From Paracoccaceae bacterium (GTDB lineage Bacteria; Pseudomonadota; Alphaproteobacteria; Rhodobacterales; Rhodobacteraceae), in the NCBI GenBank assembly GCA_027080755.1, contig JALWQC010000285.1, forward strand, positions 1-5,163: a DNA stretch of 5,163 bases. The letters are read 5' to 3'. Positions 1 to 5,163 of the stretch are shown here, piece by piece. The translations under genes were made by a program, and so were the position numbers. The notes beneath the pieces are model-generated. The model did not search any database and was not told where the DNA came from. It saw only the letters and a program-made list of their open reading frames with translations. The number at the start of each line of letters is the position of its first letter. Positions within the stretch are counted from its first letter, which is position 1.

Positions 1-1580
1 AAGCCAAGACCCTGTTTGATTCCGGTCAGCTGAAAAAAGCCGGAAACTTTGCCTACACGCTGCTGCAACAATATCCGGGGGATGTATTTCTGACCAATAT
101 GCTCGGCAGTGTGTACGCGGCGCATAAAAACTGGCCCGAAGCCCTGAAATATTACCGCAAGGCAGTCCGCAAGGAACCGCGCAACGCGCTGGCGCTTTAC
201 AATCTGGCAGTTGCGCAATTTTCTGTCGATACTATAGAGGACGCACGCAAAACCCTGCTGAAATCCCTGAAAATCGACCCGAAAAACGACAAGGCCTGGC
301 GGTTTCTGGGGGATTTGTACAACAAGGAAAACGACCACGAACAGGCGATATCCTGTTACCGCAAGGCGCTCGAAGCCGATCCCGGCAGCATAGAGGCCGC
401 CTCGAGCCTTATGTCCGAACTGGAACACGCCAACGATCTGGACGCACTGGCGCACTATCTGGACGAGTTTCAGGACCGCCATCCGAACCATCCCGTCGGC
501 GCCCTGTTCAAAGGGTTACTGCTGGCACGGCGAAAGGACTATGCGCCGGCGCGCGAGGTGCTGGAACAGGTATCTTTTTCGCTGGATTTCCAGAAACAGG
601 AACGGAATCTGGAAATGCGGCGGGTGCAGGTGCTGGCCCAGATTGCCGACAAGCAGGGCCGCTACAAAGTGGCCTTCGATCTGTTTGCCCGCATGAACGA
701 CATCCGCAAGGAAATAACCCCGCCGATGGCCTATGATCCCGCCCGTCAGCAGGAAAAAATGGCGGCACATGCGCAATATTACACGCCCGAAAACGTCGGC
801 AAATGGGACCCCTTGTCAAAGGTTGCGGACCGGCCGGCGTTTATGGTCGGGTTTCCGCGCTCGGGGACGACATTGCTGGATACCTTTTTGCGTGGCCACA
901 AGGATATAGAGGTGCTGGAGGAAACGGGGATCGCCGCCGCCATGGTACAGAAGCTGGGCGTTCACAGCCGCGACACGCTGCCCTTGCTGGAAACCCTGTC
1001 CGCCGGACAGATGCAAAAGGCCGCCGAGGGCTATTTGCGCGCCGCACGGAAACTGGCGCCCGGGGACGGGGTGATTGTGGACCGGAACCCGTATAACACC
1101 CAGATCCTCGGGGATATTTTGCGGGTCTTTCCCAAGGCGCGGGTGATTATGGCCGTGCGCGATCCGGCGGATGTTGTGCTGAGCTGTTATATGCAGAATT
1201 TTGTCCTGAATGATGCCAACGCCCTGTTAACCAATATTCAGGACGCGGCCAAAGCCTATGACAGCACGATGAAACTGTGGGTGCAGTATCAGGAGGTGCT
1301 GGACTTCGACAAAACCGTCATCCGCTACGAGGATATCGTTAACGATGCCGCCGCCACCCTGCCCCCGCTGGTCGATTTTCTGGGGCTGGAGTGGGACCCC
1401 GCCATGCTGGACCACCAGAAAACCGCCGCCAGCCGCGCGCGGATCAACACCGCCAGCTATGCACAGGTGGTGCAACCGATCTACAAATCCGCCCTGCGCC
1501 GCTGGGAAAACTACGCCGAGCTGATGCCCGAAGCCCTGGAAATCCTGACCCCGTGGCGGGCGTATTTCGGGTATGTGTAG
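1..1580 (+). CDS. TPR-repeat sulfotransferase, 5' end cut by window edge
   Basis: The reading frame is open from base 3 to the TAG at 1578-1580, giving 525 visible residues; the true start lies left of the window. The first in-frame ATG, at 99, sits inside a TPR and is not a credible start. Visible residues 1-27 end one TPR, and three 34-residue TPRs follow (about 28-61, 62-95, 96-129). The C-terminal half is a PAPS-dependent sulfotransferase (Sulfotransfer_3-like). It has the 5'-phosphosulfate loop GFPRSGTTLL (residues 283-292, bases 849-878), a DRNPYN segment where relatives often have DKMPxN, and the 3'-phosphate-binding VRDPADVVLSCY with its Arg and Ser. It ends with IRYEDIV and TASYAQVVQPIY near the C-terminus. 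The family moves sulfate from PAPS to a hydroxyl or amine acceptor. The acceptor cannot be read from the sequence; TPRs suggest a protein partner or substrate. No signal peptide can be judged. Family assignment is firm, substrate unknown. Confidence 0.93.
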   Translation, partial: AKTLFDSGQLKKAGNFAYTLLQQYPGDVFLTNMLGSVYAAHKNWPEALKYYRKAVRKEPRNALALYNLAVAQFSVDTIEDARKTLLKSLKIDPKNDKAWRFLGDLYNKENDHEQAISCYRKALEADPGSIEAASSLMSELEHANDLDALAHYLDEFQDRHPNHPVGALFKGLLLARRKDYAPAREVLEQVSFSLDFQKQERNLEMRRVQVLAQIADKQGRYKVAFDLFARMNDIRKEITPPMAYDPARQQEKMAAHAQYYTPENVGKWDPLSKVADRPAFMVGFPRSGTTLLDTFLRGHKDIEVLEETGIAAAMVQKLGVHSRDTLPLLETLSAGQMQKAAEGYLRAARKLAPGDGVIVDRNPYNTQILGDILRVFPKARVIMAVRDPADVVLSCYMQNFVLNDANALLTNIQDAAKAYDSTMKLWVQYQEVLDFDKTVIRYEDIVNDAAATLPPLVDFLGLEWDPAMLDHQKTAASRARINTASYAQVVQPIYKSALRRWENYAELMPEALEILTPWRAYFGYV

Positions 1581-1590
1581 GGGGGGTATT

Positions 1591-1619
1591 CAGATTCATA
1601 CATTCTTAACCATGATCTG
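1591..1619. other. imperfect hairpin between sulfotransferase and RAYT genes
   Basis: CAGATTCAT at 1591-1599 can pair with ATGATCTG at 1612-1619: eight pairs with one bulged T and a 12-base loop. It lies in the only 51-base gap upstream of the RAYT start. There is no T-run after it, so it is not a convincing terminator. It could be a weak terminator, a leader structure that limits RAYT translation, or chance. Confidence 0.25.
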
Positions 1620-1625
1620 CAAAAT

Positions 1626-1630
1626 GGGAG
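1626..1630 (+). promoter_or_regulatory. poorly spaced Shine-Dalgarno-like GGGAG before RAYT
   Basis: GGGAG at 1626-1630 is the only purine-rich SD-like motif ahead of the ATG at 1632 and leaves a single spacer base, far less than the usual 5-9. Initiation is therefore expected to be weak. The ATG is still preferred because it begins MPRY, a start I recall as typical for this RAYT family, and no in-frame upstream ATG or GTG is present nearby. Confidence 0.35.
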
Positions 1631-1631
1631 A

Positions 1632-2123
1632 ATGCCCAGATATGTTCGCCCCCGCATCCCCGCCGCAACAATTTTTTTCACCCTGAATCTGGCAAACCGC
1701 CGGTCCGACCTGCTGGTGCAGGAAATAGACAAGCTACGGGATGCTTTTACAAAAACGCTGAATGACAGAATATTTACTATCAACGCCATAGTCATCCTGC
1801 CCGACCATTTGCATACCGTTATCACGTTGCCCGACGGGGATGACGACTATGCGACCCGATGGAGAATTATCAAGAGCCGGTTTTCGCGCCAGATCAGCTG
1901 CGGGCACCGACGCGCCAGCCATTTGTGCCGCAAAGAACGGGGGATCTGGCAAAGGCGATACTGGGAACACCACATCCGGAGCAAGGAGGATTTCCGCGCG
2001 CATGTGGAATATTGCTGGAAAAACCCGGTAAAACACGGCTACGTCGAAAAACCCGCCGATTGGCCGTATTCCTCCATCCATCGGGACATCCGTTTGGGCC
2101 GCGTCCCTGAAAACTGGCAATAA
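1632..2123 (+). CDS. REP-associated tyrosine transposase (RAYT, IS200-like Y1 HUH nuclease)
   Basis: This 163-residue protein is within the usual RAYT length. It opens MPRYVRPRIPAATIFFTLNL, matching the family pattern MPxYRRA...GATYFFTVNL. The metal-binding HUH motif is H59-L60-H61 in ILPDHLHTV (bases 1806-1814). ATRWRIIKSRFSR and GIWQRRYWEHHI follow. The presumed catalytic tyrosine is Y127 (bases 2010-2012) in EYCWKNPVKHGYV, and the protein ends DWPYSSIHRDIRLG. RAYTs are single-strand endonucleases related to IS200/IS605 TnpA that recognise, cleave and join REP hairpins. They are usually single copy, lack their own element ends and TnpB, and are thought to spread REPINs in trans. All catalytic residues are present, so it is probably active. 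A REPIN-like hairpin pair begins 22 bases after the stop, which strongly supports the call. Codon use looks somewhat AT-richer than its neighbours, compatible with transfer; this was judged by eye. Confidence 0.93.
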   Translation: MPRYVRPRIPAATIFFTLNLANRRSDLLVQEIDKLRDAFTKTLNDRIFTINAIVILPDHLHTVITLPDGDDDYATRWRIIKSRFSRQISCGHRRASHLCRKERGIWQRRYWEHHIRSKEDFRAHVEYCWKNPVKHGYVEKPADWPYSSIHRDIRLGRVPENWQ

Positions 2124-2145
2124 TGCCGCCAATATCCACCGCATT

Positions 2146-2171
2146 GTAGGGTGCGTGGTCCCCACGCACCA
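2146..2171 (+). repeat. REP unit 1 (left, plus-oriented)
   Basis: GTAG (2146-2149) is followed directly by the stem GGTGCGTGG (2150-2158), the loop TCC (2159-2161) and the complementary arm CCACGCACC (2162-2170). All nine pairs are perfect. A GTAG (or GGAC) tetranucleotide at the foot of the hairpin is the known recognition feature of many REPs bound by RAYTs. Confidence 0.88.
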
Positions 2172-2214
2172 CTCCGCGTTCAATTCACCAGATATCCTTT
2201 CGGAAATATTCCAA

Positions 2215-2241
2215 TGGTGCGTGGGGGACCACGCACCCTAC
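2215..2241 (-). repeat. REP unit 2 (right, minus-oriented), overlaps thyX stop
   Basis: Arms GGTGCGTGG (2216-2224) and CCACGCACC (2229-2237) enclose a four-base loop GGGA (2225-2228), one base longer than the mirror of unit 1. The foot reads CTAC at 2238-2241, which is GTAG on the minus strand. Three bases of that foot (2238-2240) are the TAG stop codon of thyX. Confidence 0.88.
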
Positions 2242-3143
2242 GAGATTGCGTTCATCAGCTCCCGCCATTCGCCTGCGCTCATGCCGGAGTCCTCCTGCGT
2301 TACCTTTTCACCCTTGAGCATACGCCGCACCACGTCAATCCCCTTCCCCGAGAATTGCACGCCCCCCATGCGGTAGTCCTCGAAGGCTTCATAGGCCAGC
2401 GGGACCCAGTCGGCGACCAGTTTGCAGATGACGTCGGCATAGACGCGGATTTCGTATTGGGCGTGCGCATCGGCGCGCAGACGCAGGAAGTGGAACAGGT
2501 TGTGCAGATCCACCTTCCAATACCATTGCGTATAGATATTTGTCGGCAGGTTCATCCGCGCCAGTTCCCGCGCCAGCCCCTTTTGCCCGTCGTCCGAGAT
2601 CATCTGTTCGTAGTGGTCATAGGCGCGGTTGGAATCCGCCTTCAGGATGTCGAGGACGCGCGCGGCCTCCTCCCCCTCCAGCAATTCACCGCGGCCCTGG
2701 TTGTTGACCACGGACTGCGCGTTGATGTGGTCGGGGGCGGGGATGTAGAACTCGCGGTCCAGAATGGAATAGCGGGCGGAATATTCGTTGACGTTGGCGG
2801 TGCGGTGGCGGATCCACTGGCGGGCGACAAACACCGGCAGCTTGACGTGCAGCTTGATCTCGCACATCTCGAACGGGGTGGAATGCCAGTGGCGCATCAG
2901 ATAGCGGATCAGGCCCTTGTCGTTGGACACCGCCTTTGTCCCCTTGCCGTAGGACACCCGCGCCGCCTGACAGATCGCCGCATCATCGCCCATATAGTCG
3001 ATGACCCGCACAAACCCGTGGTCCAGCACCTGATGCGCCTTGTAGAGGTGCTGCTCCAGCCCCGGGGCGGTGGCCCGCAGGGTTGGCTGCGCCTGGGCGC
3101 GCGCCGCGTCGATTTCGGCCTGTTGTTCAGGGGTGATGGGCAT
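2238..3143 (-). CDS. thyX: flavin-dependent thymidylate synthase ThyX
   Basis: ThyX makes dTMP from dUMP in the cytoplasm, using methylenetetrahydrofolate as carbon donor and NADPH-reduced FAD as hydride carrier. The 301-residue protein carries the signature [14 protein letters not shown] at residues 112-125. Relative to the canonical RHRxxSxNxxSxR, the first Ser is Asn117, while Ser122 and Arg124 are kept. [12 protein letters not shown] (222-233) is the conserved C-terminal dUMP/flavin region; R223 probably matches the dUMP-contacting Arg of Thermotoga ThyX. The start at 3143 is chosen because AGAGGA (3150-3155) lies six bases upstream and the protein then begins [17 protein letters not shown] longer in-frame start at 3227 would add 28 unlikely residues and run through the divergent promoter region. 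The stop codon lies within a REP hairpin foot. With no thyA visible, ThyX is probably the main dTMP source, but that depends on the rest of the genome. Confidence 0.96.
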   Translation of the reverse strand: MPITPEQQAEIDAARAQAQPTLRATAPGLEQHLYKAHQVLDHGFVRVIDYMGDDAAICQAARVSYGKGTKAVSNDKGLIRYLMRHWHSTPFEMCEIKLHVKLPVFVARQWIRHRTANVNEYSARYSILDREFYIPAPDHINAQSVVNNQGRGELLEGEEAARVLDILKADSNRAYDHYEQMISDDGQKGLARELARMNLPTNIYTQWYWKVDLHNLFHFLRLRADAHAQYEIRVYADVICKLVADWVPLAYEAFEDYRMGGVQFSGKGIDVVRRMLKGEKVTQEDSGMSAGEWRELMNAIS

Positions 3144-3232
3144 GGCGTGTCCTCTTGCTATCGGGATTCGCCCATGACTATATATTGAGAATTGCATCGA
3201 AGGAACCGCCATATAAAGGGGCCACACGGATC
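3144..3232. promoter_or_regulatory. divergent intergenic region between thyX and the DUF817 operon
   Basis: This is the only divergent gap in the window, so promoters for both transcripts should lie here. Its centre is AT-rich (ATATATTGAGAATTG around 3180-3195, and ATATAAA at 3211-3217). TATAGT on the minus strand is a possible thyX -10 box and TATAAA (3212-3217) a possible -10 for the plus operon. Neither has a good -35 at 16-18 bases, so no exact promoter is claimed. AAAGGGG near 3215-3221 could serve as a distant ribosome site for the plus gene. Confidence 0.4.
3150..3155 (-). promoter_or_regulatory. ribosome binding site of thyX
   Basis: The minus strand reads AGAGGA six bases before the ATG at 3143-3141. 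It is a strong, well-spaced site and decides in favour of the shorter thyX start over the in-frame ATG at 3227. Confidence 0.8.
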
Positions 3233-4084
3233 ATGAGCCACAACACGCCCCGCAGCATTGAACGGCGGATGGGGGACTATATGCGCCGCCGCCTGCCCGC
3301 CGGCGTGGCGGAATTCGTAATGTTCGGGCTGAAAATGGCCTGGGCCTGCCTGTTTGCGGGGCTGATGCTGGGGGCGATTATCCTGACGGCGCTGTTCTGG
3401 CCGGCAAACGCCCCGCTGGCGCGCTATGATTTTCTGGTGATTTTTGCTGTTGCGGTGCAGGCGGCCTTCCTGTTTTTCCGGCTGGAAAGCTGGCGCGAGG
3501 CAAAGGTAATCCTGTTGTTCCACATTTCCGGCACGGTGATGGAGGTTTTCAAGCTGCACATGGGGTCCTGGGACTATCCCGAGCCGGGGGTGCTGAAAAT
3601 TGGCGGCGTGCCGTTGTTTTCGGGGTTTATGTATGCCTCTGTCGGCAGCTTCATGGCCCGCGCAATACGGATTTTCGACATGAAGTTCCGGCCCTACCCG
3701 CATCCCGTCTGGGGGATTGCGCTGGCCGCTGCCATTTATATCAATTTTTTCACACATCATTTCATCCCCGACATGCGCTATGTCCTGTTCGCCGCCACCG
3801 TTGTTCTGTTCTGGCGCACGCGGGTCTATTTCACGCCTTTCGGGCACCGGATCTGGATGCCGCTGGTGCTGGCGGCCCTGCTATCCAGCCTGTTTCTGTT
3901 CCTTGCGGAAAATATCGGCACGCTGACGGGGACGTGGCTGTATAACGGCGCCGCTAAATTCGGCTTTACGGCGCTGGCCAAGGCGGGGTCGTGGTATTTG
4001 CTGTTATACGTCAGCTTTGCGCAGGTGACCCTTGTATATCGCGATGCGCTTGTGTCCAATAGCGGGCAGGAGGACAAGACATGA
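3233..4084 (+). CDS. DUF817 (YoaT-like) integral membrane protein
   Basis: This 283-residue protein is strongly hydrophobic, with about eight candidate membrane segments near residues 33-57, 66-84, 91-106, 128-146, 157-174, 182-195, 208-226 and 251-268. It should sit in the inner membrane. The pattern RYDFLVIFAVAVQ, SWREAKVILLFHISGTVMEVFK, HMGSWDYPEPG, GVPLFSGFMYASVGSF and AENIGTLTGTW fits DUF817, the family of Bacillus YoaT, whose function is unknown to me. The polar residues within or between helices (E104, H109, W113, H175-H176) are the obvious sites to look at for activity. ATG 3233 is preferred; an in-frame ATG at 3155 would add 26 non-hydrophobic residues across the divergent promoter region. 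The local SD is weak (AAAGGGG about 11 bases upstream). The stop overlaps the next start as ATGA, so the two genes are probably co-transcribed and translationally coupled. Family call from remembered motifs. Confidence 0.82.
   Translation: MSHNTPRSIERRMGDYMRRRLPAGVAEFVMFGLKMAWACLFAGLMLGAIILTALFWPANAPLARYDFLVIFAVAVQAAFLFFRLESWREAKVILLFHISGTVMEVFKLHMGSWDYPEPGVLKIGGVPLFSGFMYASVGSFMARAIRIFDMKFRPYPHPVWGIALAAAIYINFFTHHFIPDMRYVLFAATVVLFWRTRVYFTPFGHRIWMPLVLAALLSSLFLFLAENIGTLTGTWLYNGAAKFGFTALAKAGSWYLLLYVSFAQVTLVYRDALVSNSGQEDKT
4068..4073 (+). promoter_or_regulatory. ribosome binding site of the glyoxalase-fold gene
   Basis: AGGAGG, a full-consensus Shine-Dalgarno, lies inside the end of the DUF817 gene seven bases before the ATG at 4081. 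The second gene can therefore load its own ribosomes as well as being coupled by the ATGA overlap, and it may be translated more strongly than the first. Confidence 0.85.
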
Positions 4085-4512
4085 AAATCAAATATCTGCA
4101 CGTCATGGTTCGGGTGAAGGATCTGGAGGCCTCGATGCATTTCTATCGCGACCTGCTGGGGTTGGAGGAAATCCGCCGCTACGACAGCGAGGCGGGGCGC
4201 TTTACGCTGGTCTATCTGGCCGCACCGGGGCAGCACGAAGTGCCGCTGGAGCTGACCTATAACTGGGACGGCGACGACGGCTTGCCAAGCGACAGCCGCC
4301 ATTTCGGGCATCTGGCCTATGAGGTGGAAAACATCTACGAGATGTGCGCATTCCTGCAGGACAACGGCGTCACCATCAACCGCCCGCCGCGCGACGGAAG
4401 GATGGCATTCGTGCGCTCGCCCGACAACATCTCGATAGAGCTGCTACAGGCCGGCGGCGCGCTGGAACCGGCGGAACCGTGGGCCAGCATGGAGAGCACC
4501 GGCCAGTGGTAG
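4081..4512 (+). CDS. glyoxalase I-fold (VOC) metalloprotein, lactoylglutathione lyase-like
   Basis: This 143-residue VOC protein has two beta-alpha-beta-beta-beta modules. It aligns by eye with E. coli GloA: YLHVMVRVKDLEASMHFY at the N-terminus, PLELTYNW in the middle, HFGHLAYEVENI, and a C-terminal SPDNISIELLQ. All four expected metal ligands are present as H7, E57, H77 and E120, so it is probably a Ni/Co-type glyoxalase I or a close relative. GloA isomerises the methylglyoxal-glutathione hemithioacetal to S-lactoylglutathione. The loop before AFVRSP (RPPRDGRM) is shorter than in E. coli GloA, and the tail EPAEPWASMESTGQW is distinctive, so the substrate may differ. For that reason no gene symbol is given. 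The start is fixed by AGGAGG seven bases upstream and the ATGA overlap with the DUF817 gene. Its TAG is one base from the trpB stop on the other strand. Confidence 0.88.
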   Translation: MKIKYLHVMVRVKDLEASMHFYRDLLGLEEIRRYDSEAGRFTLVYLAAPGQHEVPLELTYNWDGDDGLPSDSRHFGHLAYEVENIYEMCAFLQDNGVTINRPPRDGRMAFVRSPDNISIELLQAGGALEPAEPWASMESTGQW

Positions 4513-4513
4513 G

Positions 4514-5163
4514 CTAAAGCTCCACCCCCAGCGCCTTGGCGACGGTGAAGATATCCTTGTCGCCGCGGCCGCACATGTTCATGATGATCAGGTGGTCGCT
4601 TGGCAGGTCCGGCGCAATCTTGGCCACATGGGCCAGTGCGTGCGAGGGTTCGAGCGCGGGGATGATCCCCTCGGTCACGCAGCACATCTGGAAGGCGTCG
4701 AGCGCCTCGCGGTCGGTGATGGAGACATACTCCACCCGCCCGATATCGTTCAGCCAGCTGTGTTCCGGCCCGATGCCCGGATAGTCCAGACCGGCGGAAA
4801 TCGAATGCCCTTCCAGTATCTGCCCGTCGTCGTCCTGCAACAGATAGGTGCGGTTGCCGTGCAGAACCCCCGGGCGTCCGCCGGTCAGGCTGGCGGCGTG
4901 TTCCATGCGGTCATCAACACCGTGGCCGCCGGCCTCTACTCCGATGATGCCGACGTCCTTGTCGTCAAGGAAGGGGTAAAACAGGCCCATCGCGTTCGAT
5001 CCGCCCCCGATGGCGGCGATCAGGGTGTCGGGCAGGCGGCCCTCGCGTTCCAGAATCTGTTCGCGGGCTTCCTTGCCGATGATCGACTGGAAATCGCGCA
5101 CCATTTCGGGATAGGGGTGCGGGCCGGCCACTGTGCCGATGCAATAGAAGGTGTTGTCAACGT
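4514..5163 (-). CDS. trpB: tryptophan synthase beta subunit, C-terminal part (cut by window edge)
   Basis: The minus-strand frame is open from the right edge to the TAG at 4514-4516, giving 215 visible residues; the N-terminal half, including the PLP lysine, is outside. The GTG at 5131 is an internal Val in [20 protein letters not shown], not a start. TrpB condenses indole with serine on PLP to make tryptophan, in complex with TrpA. Visible hallmarks in order are [18 protein letters not shown], the PLP phosphate loop [37 protein letters not shown] with its conserved Glu, and [19 protein letters not shown] at the C-terminus. The Ser that contacts the PLP ring nitrogen in enterobacterial TrpB (LSGRGDKD) is Cys here (MCGRGDKD). 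In many alphaproteobacteria trpF lies upstream of trpB, but that would be beyond this window. Confidence 0.97.
   Translation of the reverse strand, partial: VDNTFYCIGTVAGPHPYPEMVRDFQSIIGKEAREQILEREGRLPDTLIAAIGGGSNAMGLFYPFLDDKDVGIIGVEAGGHGVDDRMEHAASLTGGRPGVLHGNRTYLLQDDDGQILEGHSISAGLDYPGIGPEHSWLNDIGRVEYVSITDREALDAFQMCCVTEGIIPALEPSHALAHVAKIAPDLPSDHLIIMNMCGRGDKDIFTVAKALGVEL

Larger units (their letters stand above)
2146..2241. repeat. REPIN-like element: two inverted REP hairpins
   Basis: Two REP-like units face each other. Unit 1 (2146-2171) and unit 2 (2215-2241) are reverse complements except for one extra G in unit 2, and a 43-base spacer (2172-2214) separates them. Each unit is itself a 9-bp hairpin with a GTAG foot on its outer side. 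The whole could fold as two small hairpins or as one long stem of about 26 pairs. Length, symmetry, the GTAG foot and the adjacent RAYT gene match the REPIN architecture described for RAYT substrates. It lies between the convergent RAYT and thyX genes, overlaps the thyX stop codon, and may limit read-through in both directions, although no T-tracts are present. No further copy is seen in this window, so dispersal in the genome is inferred. Confidence 0.88.

Noticed and set aside
1580..1586. Run of seven G at the sulfotransferase stop as a phase-variable tract
   Set aside because: Apart from its first G, which is the last base of the TAG, the run lies after the stop codon. Slippage would therefore not change the protein, and no gene start is close enough to be affected.
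1734..2183. Minus-strand open frame across the RAYT gene and REP unit 1
   Set aside because: It is antisense to a gene with intact HUH motifs and has no recognisable domain.
2146..2241. Reading the repeat pair as a CRISPR array or as insertion sequence ends
   Set aside because: There are only two units and they are inverted, not direct. There is no transposase between them, no target duplication is evident, and the GTAG-footed hairpins beside a RAYT explain them better.
1632..2241. A complete IS200/IS605 element
   Set aside because: There is no TnpB and no left-end hairpin of matching sequence upstream of the gene. The protein is of RAYT type rather than a self-mobile TnpA.
2151..3188. A 345-codon plus-strand open frame opposite thyX
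   Set aside because: It is the antisense shadow of a clearly conserved thyX. Its product is rich in Arg, Val, Gly and His with no family pattern, and it begins inside the REP hairpin.
3185..3201. TTGAG-N6-ATCGA resembling an FNR/FnrL box
   Set aside because: The half-sites are imperfect and the gap is six bases instead of four.
3158..3847. A 229-codon minus-strand open frame opposite the DUF817 gene
   Set aside because: Its composition (Pro, Gln, His, Arg-rich) is that of a GC-rich shadow frame, while the other strand encodes a recognisable membrane protein.

Overview
The window looks like chromosomal DNA from an alphaproteobacterium, most likely of the Rhodobacterales/Roseobacter type. This is an inference from the moderately high GC content, the use of ThyX for thymidylate synthesis, the NVNEYSARY version of the ThyX signature, and TrpB, glyoxalase-fold and TPR-sulfotransferase sequences that resemble those I recall from that group. 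No RNA genes, CRISPR arrays, phage genes or complete insertion sequences are visible.

Layout from left to right. (1) The 3' part of a large TPR-sulfotransferase gene (+), cut by the left edge. (2) After a 51-base gap, a complete REP-associated tyrosine transposase (RAYT, + strand, HUH family). (3) 22 bases downstream of it, a pair of inverted 9-bp hairpins, each preceded by a GTAG foot. Together they form a roughly 96-base REPIN-like element. (4) thyX on the minus strand, whose TAG stop codon lies inside the GTAG foot of the second hairpin. (5) An 89-base divergent intergenic region. (6) A two-gene + strand operon: a DUF817 (YoaT-like) membrane protein and a glyoxalase I-fold metalloprotein, joined by an ATGA overlap. 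(7) The 3' part of trpB on the minus strand, converging on the glyoxalase gene with one base between the two stop codons and cut by the right edge.

Most genes are housekeeping or of unassigned function and do not form one pathway. The coherent system here is the RAYT plus its REPIN: a single-copy, probably domesticated HUH nuclease next to a doublet of its presumed hairpin substrate. The element also separates two convergent genes and supplies the stop codon of an essential-type nucleotide biosynthesis gene. RAYT/REPIN systems as a class are known. What seems worth a second look is this particular arrangement and the hairpin family, whose sequence differs from the classical enterobacterial REP.
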